DNA of 64,000 nt from Arthrobacter sp. zg-Y1110 (GTDB lineage Bacteria; Actinomycetota; Actinomycetes; Actinomycetales; Micrococcaceae), in NCBI RefSeq assembly GCF_025244865.1, contig NZ_CP104273.1, positions 336,604-400,603 of the forward strand, given 5' to 3'. Under the pieces are notes generated by a model. The model saw only the letters and a list, made by a program, of their open reading frames with translations, searched no databases and was not told the DNA's origin. Below are positions 8,176 to 16,864 of the stretch, piece by piece; the stretch's first letter is position 1; each line of letters starts with the position of its first letter. A program made the position numbers and the translations under genes.

Positions 8176-8835
8176 ATGGCCGCAGAGGCACACATCTCCC
8201 CCGGCGCAGTCCCTCCCGCTGCCTTGACCGGGATGGCGGCCGCTGCTTCAGCACGCCGGGTCGACACCGTCTCCCTGGTCCGCGAAACGCTGGACGGGAT
8301 GCCAATCGGCTGGATCCTGCGGTTCGGCAGCGTCAGCAGGGACGGTCCCATGATGACCGTGTTCGCCGGATCGGACGACAACGATCTCCGGTGCTATCTG
8401 AACGGGGACAGGATCCCCACCCCGCAGGCCGACGAATGGATCGGCGGGCTGGCCGCAGCCCCGGCCGATGAGGAAATCCTCGACCTCTTCTCACGTGCGC
8501 TGGCCAACGGCTGGACGGCCTGTCTGGAACGGGAGGACAGATCCTTCCATACGCGTCAGATCCCGGACCTGCTGTGTCTGCGGGCTGAGGCCAACGACTA
8601 CGAAGGCAGCTTCCTTCGCCCCTCCGAGACCGTCCACGTCAGCCGGCATGAAGGAGAAACGGACTTCGCATTCATCGGCAGGTCGGACCCTTCCGGCGGT
8701 CTCCGCCCGCTGTCCATCAGCATCGCCGAAGCCACCGTTCTGCTCGGCAGCCCGGCCCCCATGACGACCGACACGTTCGTGTACGACGAGGACACCGAAG
8801 ACTTCATCCAGCCCCATCCGAAAGAGGACTCATGA
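8176..8835 (+). CDS. Hypothetical protein
   Basis: 219 aa, acidic, soluble. Contains beta segments (WILRFGSVSRDGPMMTVFAG) followed by a helix-rich half and a PSETVHVSRHEGETDFAFIG strand pair. No recognised family. Starts 2 nt after the previous stop and ends in an ATGA overlap with the next gene. Confidence 0.65.
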   Translation: MAAEAHISPGAVPPAALTGMAAAASARRVDTVSLVRETLDGMPIGWILRFGSVSRDGPMMTVFAGSDDNDLRCYLNGDRIPTPQADEWIGGLAAAPADEEILDLFSRALANGWTACLEREDRSFHTRQIPDLLCLRAEANDYEGSFLRPSETVHVSRHEGETDFAFIGRSDPSGGLRPLSISIAEATVLLGSPAPMTTDTFVYDEDTEDFIQPHPKEDS

Positions 8836-9392
8836 CCCAGGACGCCCGCGGCGCCGAAATCCACGTCGGCGACACCGTCATCTACTTCAAGACCGGCAAA
8901 TTCCCCGAGAAGGTGGCAGGCGTCGTCGAAGCGGTCGACCGGATGGTCACCCTCGGCAGCCTCGACCAGATCAGCCCTAAGAACAAGACCCGCGCCAACG
9001 ACACGACCCGGGTGTACGCCCACAGCCTGATCGTTATCGAGGCGCTCCCCCGTGTTGAAGGGCGCCTGAATACAGCCGACACCCGCCCGCAGTTCGCGGT
9101 CCCGGGCTGGGGCGAACTTCCGGAGATTGAGCCCATCGGCTTCGATGAATACAAGCGCCGCCGGACTGAGCTCTTTGCATCCAATGGAAAGCCCCTTCCG
9201 GAAACGACGCACGAGCACTACGACCGGGCCCGTCAGCTGCCCGACGCCCTGCGCCAGACGATCGACGGGGCGGTCCGCAGCCATGCGTCCTCCCTCAGCC
9301 TCTACAGCCAGATGACCGGAAGCCTGCCCTGGGCCGATTACCTCGCCGGATACACCCACACGCCGCCGGAACGGATGGACGACGATGCCTAG
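8832..9392 (+). CDS. Hypothetical protein with KOW/SH3-like N-terminus
   Basis: 186 aa. The first 55 residues (GAEIHVGDTVIYFKTGKFPEKVAGVVEAVDRMVTLGSL) read as a small beta-barrel of SH3/KOW type (inference from the hydrophobic pattern). The C-terminal half is helical and ends in an acidic DDDA tail. The following start lies inside its 3' end. Confidence 0.65.
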   Translation: MTQDARGAEIHVGDTVIYFKTGKFPEKVAGVVEAVDRMVTLGSLDQISPKNKTRANDTTRVYAHSLIVIEALPRVEGRLNTADTRPQFAVPGWGELPEIEPIGFDEYKRRRTELFASNGKPLPETTHEHYDRARQLPDALRQTIDGAVRSHASSLSLYSQMTGSLPWADYLAGYTHTPPERMDDDA

Positions 9393-9885
9393 GCTGACGC
9401 TGGAGGAATTCAAGGCCCGCAACCATGCGCTGAACACTGCCGCCGGCCGCGACGCGGTGGTCCTGGGCGACGACGAGTGGGCATGGATGCAGTCCACCAT
9501 TCCGATGGAACTGGCATCGGCCCGTGCCGAGCAGCGCGCCATGGACGTCAAACTCGCCTGGGCCGCAGTAACCCGCGAGAACCTGGACACCTTCGCCTAC
9601 CTGTCCGGGGAGACGGATACCCACCCGCTCATCCACGGCGCCCCGGCAACCCTTGAGGCGGCAGACCTCAGCGGCCGGCACCTGGGTACGACGGTGCGCA
9701 GCCTCACCTACCGGGAGCGGAAGAAAACGGCCCGGCCGGATCCGGGAGAGCGGACATACCTGATCTCGAACATCCAGCACCTGAAGGACGGCGGCGTCCT
9801 CATCAACGGGTCCTGGCCCTATCTGCGCGCCGGCACCGTCCTGACCGTCGTCGAGCAGCAGAACCGGGCTGCCCGCGCGGCCTGA
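9385..9885 (+). CDS. Paralogous family B protein (LTLEEFKAR..)
   Basis: 166 aa. Paired with the product of 11346: both begin with LTLEEFKAR, share a D-TH-P-IHG centre followed by LSGRHLG, and end with a HLKDGGVLING / YLRNGNVLIND strand and an acidic-hydrophobic tail. Unknown function; the duplication suggests either two related targets or diversification of an anti-host factor. Confidence 0.7.
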   Translation: MPRLTLEEFKARNHALNTAAGRDAVVLGDDEWAWMQSTIPMELASARAEQRAMDVKLAWAAVTRENLDTFAYLSGETDTHPLIHGAPATLEAADLSGRHLGTTVRSLTYRERKKTARPDPGERTYLISNIQHLKDGGVLINGSWPYLRAGTVLTVVEQQNRAARAA

Positions 9886-9893
9886 CATCCCGC

Positions 9894-9924
9894 GGGGAGA
9901 GCCTGGCCTTTCGCCGCACACATA
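9894..9924 (+). promoter_or_regulatory. Class-1 bipartite promoter element
   Basis: GGGGAGA, 12 nt, GCCGCACACATA; ATG 9931 begins 6 nt later (leaderless). Confidence 0.75.
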
Positions 9925-9930
9925 GGGGTC

Positions 9931-10215
9931 ATGAACGCTCAAGCATCCCCCGCCTTCGCCCTCCGATATTCCTTCGTCTTCCGTTACCAGCACGATCGCG
10001 CCTTCTCCATCGACCTCCCGATGGAAGCAGTCCAGGAGATCGAGCTGTCCGTCAACGCGGTCCGCGAACTGATTGCCGAGGACTATTACCTCCAGGCCCA
10101 GCTGCTCGGGGACTACCTGCCCAGGTACGAGGAAATGGCTGCGAACTGGGACTACTGGGACAAGAACCTCCAGCGCGAACGCGAGTCCATCCGCATCGTC
10201 CAGGTTGAGGTGTAA
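9931..10215 (+). CDS. Hypothetical protein
   Basis: 94 aa. Begins with a beta segment (FALRYSFVFRYQHDRAFSIDL) and continues as a long amphipathic helix rich in aromatic and acidic residues (DYYLQAQLLGDYLPRYEEM). No known domain. First gene of a three-gene operon. Confidence 0.65.
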   Translation: MNAQASPAFALRYSFVFRYQHDRAFSIDLPMEAVQEIELSVNAVRELIAEDYYLQAQLLGDYLPRYEEMAANWDYWDKNLQRERESIRIVQVEV

Positions 10216-10218
10216 CCC

Positions 10219-10521
10219 GTGTCCGCCGCAGCACTTCCCGAGCCCGTAGCCGCCCGGCCGCCGGAGCCGCTCAGCTCTCTCCACGACACGGTTACCTTCA
10301 GCTCCAACGACTGGGCATCCGCACCTGACTTCGCCTGGATCTACGGCATCACCGTCGGCTGGGACGGTCGCTCCATGCTGGAACTTGCAGGCCGGTTCGG
10401 CTGGAGCGGAGAAAAGATCGTCCGCCTGCGCCGGCTCCGCCGCGCGTACCGGAGGCTGCAGCTCGAAGAAGAACGCAGGTCAGCCGCATCCGCGGCAGAA
10501 GGAAAGGAACACCTCTCATGA
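10219..10521 (+). CDS. Hypothetical protein, possible helix-turn-helix
   Basis: 100 aa from a GTG start. Segment DGRSMLELAGRFGWSGEKIVRLRRLRRAYRRL reads like a short helix-turn-helix followed by a basic helix, so DNA or RNA binding is possible (inference). Overlaps the next gene as ATGA. Confidence 0.6.
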   Translation: MSAAALPEPVAARPPEPLSSLHDTVTFSSNDWASAPDFAWIYGITVGWDGRSMLELAGRFGWSGEKIVRLRRLRRAYRRLQLEEERRSAASAAEGKEHLS

Positions 10522-11054
10522 GCAATGACACTGACTACAACGGCAGCGAAGGCGGGAACCTGACGGTCCGGGAATGGGCCGACGGCAAGGTCTCCGTCAT
10601 TGTCTCCGGCACCACCGTCAGCAACGGCATCGAGAGCTTCACCTTCGGCTCCCGCGACGAGGTGGCCGGCTTTGCCCGCACCGCCGCCCGCATAGCCGGC
10701 ATCAAGCTTGCGGAGGAAGAGGACCTGCCGACCGTTTATGTTGAACGCGACGGTGTGTATGCCGGAGACGGGGATTCGCGGGTCCGCGCCGGGCTGGAAG
10801 CCGACGTCGACTGGCTCCGGAACAGGGCGGGCGAGCTGTTCAAACAGATCGAGCACCTGACCGCCCAGTACCGGAACACCTTGGCCGTCGAACGGTGGCG
10901 GCAGGGTGTCATTGCGGAGGAGGTGGATTCCCTGGCCCGCTCGTACTTCGGTCCGGACCTTGACGGGCTGCCGGCCGGTGCACGGGAGATCGTCCGCGAC
11001 CTCCGCCTTGCCAGGAACCGGATCGCCGAGCTGACCAAACCGCGGCCCCGGTAG
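10518..11054 (+). CDS. Hypothetical coiled-coil protein
   Basis: 178 aa. N-terminal beta domain (NLTVREWADGKVSVIVSGTTVSNGIESFTFG), then a helical coiled coil (VDWLRNRAGELFKQIEHLTAQYRNTLAVERWR) through the C-terminus. Last gene of the operon; the next promoter element starts 8 nt downstream. Confidence 0.65.
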   Translation: MSNDTDYNGSEGGNLTVREWADGKVSVIVSGTTVSNGIESFTFGSRDEVAGFARTAARIAGIKLAEEEDLPTVYVERDGVYAGDGDSRVRAGLEADVDWLRNRAGELFKQIEHLTAQYRNTLAVERWRQGVIAEEVDSLARSYFGPDLDGLPAGAREIVRDLRLARNRIAELTKPRPR

Positions 11055-11061
11055 GAAGTGC

Positions 11062-11092
11062 GGGCAGAGACCCGGTACCCTCCGCACACATA
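11062..11092 (+). promoter_or_regulatory. Class-1 bipartite promoter element
   Basis: GGGCAGA, 12 nt, TCCGCACACATA; ATG 11099 begins 6 nt later (leaderless). Confidence 0.75.
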
Positions 11093-11098
11093 GGGGGT

Positions 11099-11353
11099 AT
11101 GGAAAAGATCCTCTCCCAGCACCGCTGGAACCAGCTCCCCGTGAACTCGTACGCCAGGCTCACATACTGCGGTCCCGAAGGCGACCGGCACTCCTACGTG
11201 ACCCGGGTCCGGGCTGAAACCGGTCCTGCTGCGGGAGAGAACCTGTCCCTGGGCGGTGCTGCGTGGCGGGATGCGTTCAACGACGCCGACGTCGCCTACG
11301 CGCTCTATGTTCCCGGAAATGACGAAGCATTCGAGGTGAAGACGCGTGCGTGA
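11099..11353 (+). CDS. Hypothetical protein
   Basis: 84 aa, beta-rich (SYARLTYCGPEGDRHSYVTRVRAE...DADVAYALYVPGNDEAFEV). Start set by the class-1 element. Overlaps the family B gene that follows. Function unknown. Confidence 0.65.
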   Translation: MEKILSQHRWNQLPVNSYARLTYCGPEGDRHSYVTRVRAETGPAAGENLSLGGAAWRDAFNDADVAYALYVPGNDEAFEVKTRA

Positions 11354-11843
11354 ACTGACCCTCGAGGAATTCAAGGCACGGGACCTTGAACTCATGAAGA
11401 CCCGCGACAAGGACGCCGAGCTGCCCGACCTTCCCGAGAAGGCATGGCTGTATGTGCAGCGCACGGCCCTGGCCAATGTCACCTCCATGCGGGAGTCGCT
11501 GGAGCGCCACGAACGCGACCTGGAATCCATCCCCGGTCTGCGGTCCATGCTGGATGACGCCCTGTACGTTTCCGGCCATTCCGACACCCACCCGGCCATC
11601 CACGGCAGCACGATGACCATCCCGGCTGTTGAGCTTTCCGGGCGCCACCTGGGAATGGAGGCGCGCAGCATCTGGTACCGGGACAACCGGCCGGGCACAG
11701 CAGCGTCGCCCGAGGAGACCTACCCGCTGCTGAGCATCCATTACCTGCGCAACGGCAATGTCCTCATCAACGACAGCTTCGTGCACCTGCGCCCGGATAC
11801 CGAGGTCACCCTGATCCTGCCGCCGGCGGTGAGAGAGGCGTAG
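11346..11843 (+). CDS. Paralogous family B protein (LTLEEFKAR..)
   Basis: 165 aa from GTG 11346. Same architecture as the protein from 9385 (LTLEEFKAR start, SDTHPAIHG, LSGRHLG, C-terminal IHYLRNGNVLIND strand). The two copies are diverged, so the duplication is old. Confidence 0.7.
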   Translation: MRELTLEEFKARDLELMKTRDKDAELPDLPEKAWLYVQRTALANVTSMRESLERHERDLESIPGLRSMLDDALYVSGHSDTHPAIHGSTMTIPAVELSGRHLGMEARSIWYRDNRPGTAASPEETYPLLSIHYLRNGNVLINDSFVHLRPDTEVTLILPPAVREA

Positions 11844-11859
11844 GCGTCCGCACACATAG
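11829..11859 (+). promoter_or_regulatory. Class-1 bipartite promoter element
   Basis: GGTGAGA, 12 nt, TCCGCACACATA. The -35-like box overlaps the end of the upstream gene. Gene starts at GTG 11918, so a leader of about 52 nt with a ribosome site is predicted. Confidence 0.7.
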
Positions 11860-11917
11860 CGGAAGAACCCGGCTGCAGCCCTGACCGGCCCGGCCACCCG
11901 CTAGAGAAAGACTTTCC

Positions 11918-12379
11918 GTGGACACCATCCCGTACATCGGAGCGCACACCGTGGCGCAGTCACCGATGGGACTCATCATCCCCCTCGCCCTGGCCGCAGC
12001 CGTGCTGCTGCTCCTGAGCGCATACAAGCCCGCCCGTGATGCGGCTGCAGGCTCATGGAAATCCTTCCTGACCGGCGCAGTCATCGCCGCCGCCGTCATC
12101 TGGACAGGCATCTGGGGCTGGATGGTCATCGGGTACAACACCGAGACCGCCGAAGCCGCAGAAAGCGCCGCCTTGAGCCTCAACGCCGTCTACGGCCTGG
12201 AAATCAGCGAGGAAGCCGCCACGGCAATCGTCCGGGATGACCTGGATGGATACGAATTCAAGGGAACCACCGAACAGGACGTCATGATCCTCGGCGGTGA
12301 ATGGGAAGACGGCAAGCTTCACCTGTACTCCCGCGGGTTCGAGGCAGCCGTGCTGGAGCAGGCCGGGGACGAACACTAA
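11918..12379 (+). CDS. Two-helix membrane protein with C-terminal extracytoplasmic domain (YGI family)
   Basis: 153 aa. Two membrane helices (about residues 17-37 and 48-70) followed by a 75-residue domain starting AVYGLEISEEAATAIVRDDL. The same plan (helix pair, then Y-G-hydrophobic and an E/A-rich helix and beta ending) occurs in the products of 12380, 28816 (minus strand) and 35117. GTG start with AGAAAGA upstream. Membrane location is visible; function unknown. Confidence 0.65.
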   Translation: MDTIPYIGAHTVAQSPMGLIIPLALAAAVLLLLSAYKPARDAAAGSWKSFLTGAVIAAAVIWTGIWGWMVIGYNTETAEAAESAALSLNAVYGLEISEEAATAIVRDDLDGYEFKGTTEQDVMILGGEWEDGKLHLYSRGFEAAVLEQAGDEH

Positions 12380-12811
12380 ATGGATGTCTCTGACATCTTC
12401 GCTGTCGAAGCAGCGCCCATCTTCACCGTTGCATTGTGGCTGACCGGAGTTTTCGGAGCCCTTACGGCCCTGTCCTTTGCCGTCGACAGATACCGGGACA
12501 TCCCCGGTTGGGTCCCGGCCGTAGGCGCCATCCTGACGTTTGTGAGCGTTTTTACCGCCATGATCTCGGGCTCCAGCCCCTCCGACACACGCCAGAGCAT
12601 GATGGAGTCGGGACTGTTCGAGACGTACGGGATCACCGCCGACGCAGGCGAGGCCAACTGGCGCGACGTCAATGACGCCGGGGGTGCCGGGGCAATGGCC
12701 GAAGTGACCATCGACGGGCGGGATGTCGACGTGCTGATCAAGCTTGACGGCAACCGCCTCACGGTCATCGGCGACGACGGAGAGGAACTGCCGGCCAACC
12801 CCGGACGGTAG
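12380..12811 (+). CDS. Two-helix membrane protein (YGI family)
   Basis: 143 aa. Two membrane helices (about 14-33 and 45-64), then a soluble tail with LFETYGITADAGEANWRDVNDAG and a beta end. Directly follows its paralogue with no gap, so both are cotranscribed. Confidence 0.65.
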   Translation: MDVSDIFAVEAAPIFTVALWLTGVFGALTALSFAVDRYRDIPGWVPAVGAILTFVSVFTAMISGSSPSDTRQSMMESGLFETYGITADAGEANWRDVNDAGGAGAMAEVTIDGRDVDVLIKLDGNRLTVIGDDGEELPANPGR

Positions 12812-12825
12812 TTCCACCGGCGGCC

Positions 12826-12856
12826 GGTGAGAAGCCCGGAACCGTCCGCACACATA
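12826..12856 (+). promoter_or_regulatory. Class-1 bipartite promoter element
   Basis: GGTGAGA, 12 nt, TCCGCACACATA. Gene starts at TTG 12914 with CAGGAAA upstream; leader of about 50 nt. Confidence 0.7.
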
Positions 12857-12913
12857 GGTGGTAAAGCCGCCCCCTCTGTTGCCGCGGCACACCCCACACG
12901 TCAGGAAACGAAT

Positions 12914-13396
12914 TTGACCACCTCCGGAAAAGCCTGGACATCACCCGTGATGTACCTGGGCCCCCTTGCCGTCCTTGCCATGGCGCTTCTCAACGGCACG
13001 GACGGCTGGGTGCCCATGGCCGCCTTCCTGGCAATCTACGCATTCGTCGCATTCGTGCCGATGACCGTAGATCTGATGTCCGCTGACATCGCAGGGCAGG
13101 AACCTGACCGTTCTACCGAGGAGCGGCGCAGCACCGGCGCCATCGGGCTCCTTGGACTCAGCTCCATCGTGGTCTCGGTACGCTTCGACACTCCGGTCGT
13201 CACCCTGGGCCTGTGCCTGCTCCTCACCGTGGCCTCACTGGCAGTGTTCTTCAGCCGATACCTGTCCGGCGATACCGGCGGCGCCACCGTCTCGGGCGAA
13301 GTGAAGACTCTCGCCCCGGTGGATGGGATCCCTGGTGATGTGCCGGCTCCCGTGCCTGCCTCCTCCCACCGCTCCCTCACCCGGACAGGGCGGTAG
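12914..13396 (+). CDS. Multi-pass membrane protein
   Basis: 160 aa with four hydrophobic segments (about residues 13-28, 31-50, 78-92 and 99-118), a charged loop after the second (SADIAGQEPDRSTEERR) and a Pro/Ser-rich cytoplasmic tail. TTG start chosen for the AGGAAA site; the longer frame crosses the promoter element. Function unknown. Confidence 0.65.
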   Translation: MTTSGKAWTSPVMYLGPLAVLAMALLNGTDGWVPMAAFLAIYAFVAFVPMTVDLMSADIAGQEPDRSTEERRSTGAIGLLGLSSIVVSVRFDTPVVTLGLCLLLTVASLAVFFSRYLSGDTGGATVSGEVKTLAPVDGIPGDVPAPVPASSHRSLTRTGR

Positions 13397-13400
13397 GGCC

Positions 13401-13670
13401 GTGGCTGCTGTACGCAGGGACGTCAAGGCCATCACCGCCGTCCTCGAGAACCTGAAGGCCGGTGAGAGGGTCCGTGCCGGATTCCGATCACCGCGCTACG
13501 GGGAATTCACCATCACCGCCGCGGCCGTAAAAGGCATCGAACGCGGCCAGCTGACCGCCGGTTCCTGGCTTCTGGGAACGGCAGGCAAACCCTCCAAGCA
13601 CATCCAGTCCCTGGAGGTCATCGCCGACGACCCTGCCCCGGACGAAACCGCCGCACAGGAAGAATCATGA
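13401..13670 (+). CDS. Small beta-rich protein related to the next protein's C-terminus
   Basis: 89 aa from GTG 13401, 4 nt after the previous stop. Core LKAGERVRAGFRSPRYGEFTI..GIERGQLTAGSWLLGTAGKPSKHIQSLEVI matches in order the C-terminal domain of the next protein (AAGDRVLAVFETEKQGVFDM..GLGQDQLVVGSWLISSNGTASAHLREVTVL). A shared fold is seen; function is unknown. Ends in an ATGA overlap. Confidence 0.65.
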   Translation: MAAVRRDVKAITAVLENLKAGERVRAGFRSPRYGEFTITAAAVKGIERGQLTAGSWLLGTAGKPSKHIQSLEVIADDPAPDETAAQEES

Positions 13671-14611
13671 GCACCTGCAGAGTCACCAGCCTGAACAGCA
13701 CCGCGGTGCCGGGCCCCGCAGCTGCAGCGCCTGCTGCCGTTCCGGCCATTGAACCCGCCCTGGTCTTCCACACCGACTATGAGTGGAACAGCTCGGGTAC
13801 GCGTATCCGCTGCGCCCATGCACAGTGCCGTGCGGTCTTCCAGGTTCCCGAGCCGGGCGACGTCGAGAAGGCTGAGGCGCTCTTCGCCGAACACCAGTCC
13901 GCAGCCCTCGGTGCCATCCCGGTGGAACTTGCTGCCCTGCGCCGGCTGAAGGACGCGATGCCGTCCGTGCTGGCCGACCTCGCCCACGGCGTGTCCGTCC
14001 TGCGTATCGAGGCTGAACTCTTCCGGCTGGTCAATGAAGCCGACCTGGCCATCGGCAACGCCCGTGACCTGCTCATCGAGGCGCCTGCACCGCAGGCCCC
14101 GGCAATCCCGGTGACTGAGGCAGATCCCGCACCCGAGGTCCCGGACGCGCCCGCAGCCGCACCTGAGCCGGAAGCTGAGCCCGAACCGACGCCGGCAGAC
14201 ACAGAAGCACCCGTAGAGGAGGAGCCGACGATCGAGGAGAAGGCACCGGACGAAGAGCCTCCTGCAGAGGAGCTTCCGGAGCCGGAGCCCGTCCCGGAGG
14301 AGTCAGCCGACACGGTCCGCCCCGAAGAAGCCGCCCCAGCGCGCCCGCCTGTCGACGTCGCCGGCGTGGCTGCCGGAGACCGCGTCCTTGCCGTCTTCGA
14401 AACGGAAAAGCAGGGCGTCTTCGACATGGAAGCCACCGTCATCGACGGCCTCGGCCAGGACCAGCTCGTCGTCGGCTCCTGGCTGATCTCCTCCAACGGG
14501 ACCGCCTCGGCACACCTGCGCGAAGTGACCGTCCTGGCCGCGGCCGGCACCCACGACAAACCGGTGAAACCCGGATCCAACGCCCCTGAACACTTCGGAA
14601 CTGGAATCTGA
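13667..14611 (+). CDS. Zinc-finger-like protein with Glu/Pro linker and beta domain
   Basis: 314 aa. N-terminal segment RIRCAHAQCRAVFQVP..AEALFAEHQ has C-x-H-x2-C and a later His, a possible zinc site. A helical part follows, then about 80 residues of Pro/Glu/Ala low complexity (residues 145-230), then a C-terminal beta domain (about 235-295) paralogous to the preceding small protein. The layout suggests a bridging protein with two end domains and a flexible acidic linker. Confidence 0.7.
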   Translation: MSTCRVTSLNSTAVPGPAAAAPAAVPAIEPALVFHTDYEWNSSGTRIRCAHAQCRAVFQVPEPGDVEKAEALFAEHQSAALGAIPVELAALRRLKDAMPSVLADLAHGVSVLRIEAELFRLVNEADLAIGNARDLLIEAPAPQAPAIPVTEADPAPEVPDAPAAAPEPEAEPEPTPADTEAPVEEEPTIEEKAPDEEPPAEELPEPEPVPEESADTVRPEEAAPARPPVDVAGVAAGDRVLAVFETEKQGVFDMEATVIDGLGQDQLVVGSWLISSNGTASAHLREVTVLAAAGTHDKPVKPGSNAPEHFGTGI

Positions 14612-14613
14612 CC

Positions 14614-15006
14614 ATGACTCGTGCAAACAACCCCGGACCGGATCTGTCCGTGTCCATTCCCCGCGCTGACCGGCGTGCCCGGGCCTACAAACTTGAGGAC
14701 AACGGAGCCTCGGACATTGCCCTGCGCAAACGCAACGCCAGGGACGCCATCGCCTCTGCCCAGCGTTCCATACAGCGCATCCGCGACAGGCAGAACCGGA
14801 TCCACCCGCTGCCGCCCATGGACCAGAGCGACGCCGGTCCACTGATCTCCCGCTACAACGACATCATCCGCGCCAACCGGGAAGTGCTCGAAGAAGCAGA
14901 GGCCTCCTCCGCGCTCATTGCACCGATGACCCGCCGTGTCGCCCGCGAGGACCGTCGACGGCGCCGTGCCGCCAAGCGGAACAAAGCCCTCCAGGAGAAA
15001 TCATGA
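14614..15006 (+). CDS. Hypothetical basic helical protein
   Basis: 130 aa, strongly basic, predicted coiled coil (IASAQRSIQRIRDRQNRI and EVLEEAEASSALIAPM) with a C-terminal RRRRAAKRNK patch that could bind nucleic acid. Unknown family. Overlaps the next gene as ATGA. Confidence 0.65.
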   Translation: MTRANNPGPDLSVSIPRADRRARAYKLEDNGASDIALRKRNARDAIASAQRSIQRIRDRQNRIHPLPPMDQSDAGPLISRYNDIIRANREVLEEAEASSALIAPMTRRVAREDRRRRRAAKRNKALQEKS

Positions 15007-15407
15007 CCGCCTACGAGAGCATCATCCGCCCCATCCTCGATTCAGCCGTCGCCCTGGGTGCTACCGATGTCATCATCTTCGCTCCCGAACCCGCATCCGT
15101 TCCGGGCGACACCCTGTCAGGCTCGTATGCCGCCGTCAGGGGTCACGTCCGCCCCATGACGGACGCGCCGGCGGTGACCTCCGACGACGTCGAGCTCTTC
15201 CTTCGGGAAATCGGCCTTGAACTGGGCGGGGACTTCCAGGCGGAGGCCGACGGGTCCCTCGGGGAGGCGATCTGCTTCAATGCACGCCGTTCAGGGAACC
15301 GGTCGATAGACATCTCCTTCCGGCACCTTCAGGGTGTCCCCCGCTCCGCTGATACCGGAAACGGCGGACATACTGCCTGGAAGAACCCGGAGGCCACCGG
15401 TGTATAG
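15003..15407 (+). CDS. Hypothetical protein, weak PilT/GspE N-domain resemblance
   Basis: 134 aa. The order ALGATDVIIFAPEPASV..YAAVRGHVRPMTDAPAVTSDDVELFLREIG resembles the N-terminal domain of PilT/GspE ATPases (DIHI..R..G.L..L....D), and GNRSIDISFRHLQGVPR resembles the following RVN strand. No ATPase domain follows, so it would be a stand-alone N-domain. The link is tentative. Confidence 0.6.
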   Translation: MTAYESIIRPILDSAVALGATDVIIFAPEPASVPGDTLSGSYAAVRGHVRPMTDAPAVTSDDVELFLREIGLELGGDFQAEADGSLGEAICFNARRSGNRSIDISFRHLQGVPRSADTGNGGHTAWKNPEATGV

Positions 15408-15693
15408 GCGGCTTCCTCCCAAACGGCTCACGGACTCCCGCCCCGACTACCCGCAGATCAACACGTCCAACGAACTGGATGCCCTTCCTGACGGCTCGAT
15501 CGTCATGATGGACCCGGACACCTCCACCTCCCCTGTGCTGTGGACGAGACTCGGACCCCTCTGGGTGAAACTGGACCCGCTGGCACGCCCCGGCGAGAGG
15601 GACGAGGCGTGGTCGATCCAGCTCTTCCGGCGCACGCTGACCCGGTACCGCCCCCGGAAGCTCGTACTGCTCTGGATGCCGCCCCGTGGCTGA
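15400..15693 (+). CDS. LPxGS-domain small protein
   Basis: 97 aa from GTG 15400 with GGAGG upstream, overlapping the previous gene. Contains the LDALPDGSIVMM...VLWTRLGPLWVKL module (L..LP.GS.V then two Trp about 20 residues on), a short beta domain seen in many actinophage small proteins and in the products of 20234, 20893 and 29295 here. Function unknown. Confidence 0.65.
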   Translation: MYRRLPPKRLTDSRPDYPQINTSNELDALPDGSIVMMDPDTSTSPVLWTRLGPLWVKLDPLARPGERDEAWSIQLFRRTLTRYRPRKLVLLWMPPRG

Positions 15694-16279
15694 AAAACAC
15701 ACGGAGCGTTCAATGCTCGATGCGCTGCTGGAGCGGTACACCGACATCCGCCGCGGCACCATCACCGACCGTTGGATCCGGGCCGAGCACGTCCAGTCCG
15801 GCCTCGGCTACAGGGACGGCGCCCGGGTGGCCGACTTCGTGGCCGCGGACCGGCACTCCTCCACCATGGCCCTGCACGGGCACGAGGTGAAGATCTCCCG
15901 CGCGGACTGGCGCAACGAGCTCAAGGACCCGACCAAGGCTGAAGCCGTCAAGCGCTACATGACCCACTGGTGGCTGGTCGTGCCTGACGCGGACATCGTC
16001 AAGCCCGGCGAGCTGCCGGCGGACTGGGGCCTGATAGTCCTCAAAGACGGCAAGCTCCGGGCGAGGAAGACTGCACCGCGGCTGGATCCGGAACCGATCC
16101 CGCTGGAGTTCTCCATCGCCCTGATGACCGGCGCCGCCCGGACCGGCCAGCGCGAAGTCCTGCACCGGGATGCCCCGCCTGCCCGCATGGGAGGCAGGTA
16201 CGTCTGCGGCCTCTGCGGAATGCCGGCCCCCTGTGCCCACCACCAGCCGCGGGAAGCAGCCGGACGGATGGCTGCCTGA
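15686..16279 (+). CDS. Putative PD-(D/E)XK-type nuclease
   Basis: 197 aa from GTG 15686. Segment VADFVAADRHSSTMALHGHEVKISRADWRNELKDP shows the D...(E)VK signature of the PD-(D/E)XK fold (Asp near residue 50, E-V-K near 68-70), followed by AVKRYMTHWWLVVPD, typical of MmcB/VRR-like nucleases. The C-terminus carries CGLCGMPAPCAHH, a likely zinc knot. Probably cuts or processes element or host DNA; its partner is unknown. Confidence 0.65.
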   Translation: MAEKHTERSMLDALLERYTDIRRGTITDRWIRAEHVQSGLGYRDGARVADFVAADRHSSTMALHGHEVKISRADWRNELKDPTKAEAVKRYMTHWWLVVPDADIVKPGELPADWGLIVLKDGKLRARKTAPRLDPEPIPLEFSIALMTGAARTGQREVLHRDAPPARMGGRYVCGLCGMPAPCAHHQPREAAGRMAA

Positions 16280-16346
16280 CCCCGGTGAATCCGTGGCAGT
16301 TGCCCCGGACCTCACCCATCCACTGAAAACCACCCTGGAGAGAACC

Positions 16347-16637
16347 ATGTTCAAGAACCTTTTCGCCCGCACCACCGCCGGGAACGCCCCAATGCCCGGC
16401 AAACGCCTGCAAACCATCGCGGAGGTTTTCGGCCTGCCCGCCATACTGCTGCTGCTTGCTTCGGCCGCCGCATTCCAGCTCGGCAAGTGGGGCCAGCGCC
16501 TGCAGTTCGACAGTCTTCAGCAGTGGATGTCCTGGGGGGACGGTGCCGCAACGGCCGGGTACCTGCTGACTGCCGTGTCACTTTCATTGCTCGCCCTGGA
16601 CCGCGTCCGGGGCCGGATCCTCAGGGGAGTGTCATGA
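16347..16637 (+). CDS. Small two-helix membrane protein
   Basis: 96 aa. Membrane helices at about residues 26-46 and 67-84 with a short loop between. The ATG is preceded by GGAGAG. The longer frame upstream overlaps the nuclease gene and lacks a ribosome site. Followed by an ATGA overlap to a second membrane protein. Confidence 0.65.
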   Translation: MFKNLFARTTAGNAPMPGKRLQTIAEVFGLPAILLLLASAAAFQLGKWGQRLQFDSLQQWMSWGDGAATAGYLLTAVSLSLLALDRVRGRILRGVS

Positions 16638-16792
16638 GCACGAAACCGAACAAGGCCAAAGAGCGCGCCGAGTCCTATATCGACCCAGTGCAGATCGTTT
16701 CCTGGGCAGCCATAATCATCGTCCTGGCACTCCTCTTCGCCTGGCCGCTCGGCCGACTCATTACCCGGGCGCTGCTGGTGCTTGCCGGCTGA
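16634..16792 (+). CDS. Single-pass membrane miniprotein
   Basis: 52 aa: basic N-terminus, one membrane helix (IVSWAAIIIVLALLFAWPL) and short tail. Translationally coupled to the preceding gene by ATGA. The pair may form one membrane complex. Confidence 0.6.
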   Translation: MSTKPNKAKERAESYIDPVQIVSWAAIIIVLALLFAWPLGRLITRALLVLAG

Positions 16793-16864
16793 CCCCGCCG
16801 CTTTGGCGCTGCCTGCCCGTCCCCGTGCGCGCACTGTCCGGTGGTTCTGCAGTTTTCCTATCCC